From assembly GCF_021287135.1 (NCBI RefSeq), contig NZ_JAJTBB010000031.1, forward strand, positions 1 to 64,000: DNA of 64,000 nt. The letters are read 5' to 3'. This DNA comes from Acidovorax sp. Lineage in GTDB: Bacteria > Pseudomonadota > Gammaproteobacteria > Burkholderiales > Burkholderiaceae_C. The notes beneath the pieces are model-generated. The model was not told where the DNA came from. It did no database searches and saw only the letters and a list, made by a program, of their open reading frames with translations. The translations under genes were made by a program, and so were the position numbers. Of the stretch, positions 63,604-64,000 are shown one piece after another; position 1 is the first letter of the stretch; every line of letters begins with the position of its first letter.

Positions 63604-63963
63604 TCACCCCTTCTGGTCCGACCACACCGCAAACTCGTTGCCACTGGGCTCGGTGAAGTGAAAGCGCCGCCCGCCTGGAAAGTCAAATACCGGCTTCGTG
63701 ATGCACCCACCGGCCTGCTCCACCTTGGCCAGGGTGGCTTCGAGGTCTGCGCTGTAGAACACCAGCAAGGCGCCGCCCGCGGCCTGCGTGGAACACAGGC
63801 TGGCCTGAAAGAAGCCACCGTCCAGCCCCTGGCCCGAGAATGCCGTGTATGCCGGGCCGTAGTCCACAAAGGCCCAGGCAAACGCTTTCTCAAAAAACGC
63901 CTTGGTGGCGGGCAGATCGCGCGCCGCAAACTCCACGTAGTTCAGCTTTTCGTGCACATTCAT
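63604..63963 (-). CDS. VOC-family (glyoxalase/bleomycin-resistance-like) protein
   Basis: 119-residue two-motif vicinal-oxygen-chelate fold: MNVHEKLNYVEFAARDLPAT, then GGALLVFYSADLEATLAKVE and GRRFHFTEPSGNEFAVWSDQ. The end motif EPSGNEFAVW is typical of the YaeR/glyoxalase-like group. Reaction unknown. The start sits 37 bp from the window edge, so its upstream neighbours are not seen. Confidence 0.85.
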   Translation of the reverse strand: MNVHEKLNYVEFAARDLPATKAFFEKAFAWAFVDYGPAYTAFSGQGLDGGFFQASLCSTQAAGGALLVFYSADLEATLAKVEQAGGCITKPVFDFPGGRRFHFTEPSGNEFAVWSDQKG

Positions 63964-64000
63964 CGGTTGAACCTTTCTGCATAAGACTGCGTAGTGTGCC

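Overview
The window is GC-rich DNA whose gene content and order fit a betaproteobacterium of the family Comamonadaceae, most like Acidovorax or a close relative. Pointers are the exbB-exbD-lpxK-Trm112-kdsB-adk cluster, the lexA/asparaginase pair, the purD-hemF-rsfS-rlmH-maf-rng cluster, a CysB/CbiX pair and a dispersed AGCGCT-core repeat. The assignment is an inference from content, not a database result. There are about 58 protein genes, one of them split by an insertion. I saw no rRNA, tRNA, CRISPR array, prophage or transposase gene. Almost everything is chromosomal housekeeping DNA.

Layout. 1-2.6 kb: DNA alkylation repair (AlkA/Ada-type glycosylase cut by the window edge, then Ogt) and an EamA exporter. 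2.8-6.6 kb: a five-PAS GGDEF-EAL protein. 6.7-7.5 kb: a GNAT acetyltransferase gene split by a 270-bp element with terminal inverted repeats. 7.5-14.1 kb: prpE, chrA, icd, a small secreted Lys-rich protein, a DUF192 protein and sodB. 14.3-21.2 kb: xseA; the exbB, exbD, lpxK, Trm112, kdsB, adk run; a cytoplasmic asparaginase. 21.3-25.9 kb: lexA with two SOS boxes, a hypothetical protein, a D-2-hydroxyacid dehydrogenase, a LivK-type binding protein and a Pro/Ala-rich protein. 25.9-30.5 kb: holC and pepA, divergent from lptF-lptG-cbiX. 30.6-32.7 kb: cysB and a methionine aminotransferase-like gene. 32.9-41.2 kb: a complete kdp locus (small ORF, kdpF, A, B, C, D, E). 41.2-44.3 kb: WYL regulator, GST, CPA1 antiporter. 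44.4-51.4 kb, minus strand: yebC, purD, hemF, rsfS, rlmH, maf, rng. 51.7-57.1 kb: HerA-like ATPase, a Gly-rich-domain protein, dienoyl-CoA isomerase-like, Thr/Ser dehydratase-like, upp. 57.3-63.6 kb: a BMP-family nucleoside ABC importer with a lipoprotein nucleosidase inside the cluster. 63.6-64 kb: a VOC protein.

How the genes work together. kdpFABC with kdpDE is a self-contained high-affinity K+ uptake and sensing unit. LptF/LptG, LpxK and KdsB all serve lipopolysaccharide assembly. upp, the lipoprotein nucleosidase and the BMP/ATPase/two-permease set look like a nucleoside and base salvage block. CysB beside a CbiX-type chelatase links sulfur regulation to siroheme synthesis.

The most unusual signals are: (i) the 270-bp element in the GNAT gene, built of nested inverted repeats and carrying a 90-codon frame that matches its ends; (ii) a family of about 65-bp AGCGCT-core inverted repeats, present between genes and apparently inside xseA, lpxK and the asparaginase gene; (iii) no nadD between hemF and rsfS, with one repeat copy in that gap; (iv) a histone-like tail on RsfS; (v) a translationally coupled small ORF ahead of kdpF; (vi) a predicted lipoprotein nucleosidase within an ABC importer cluster.
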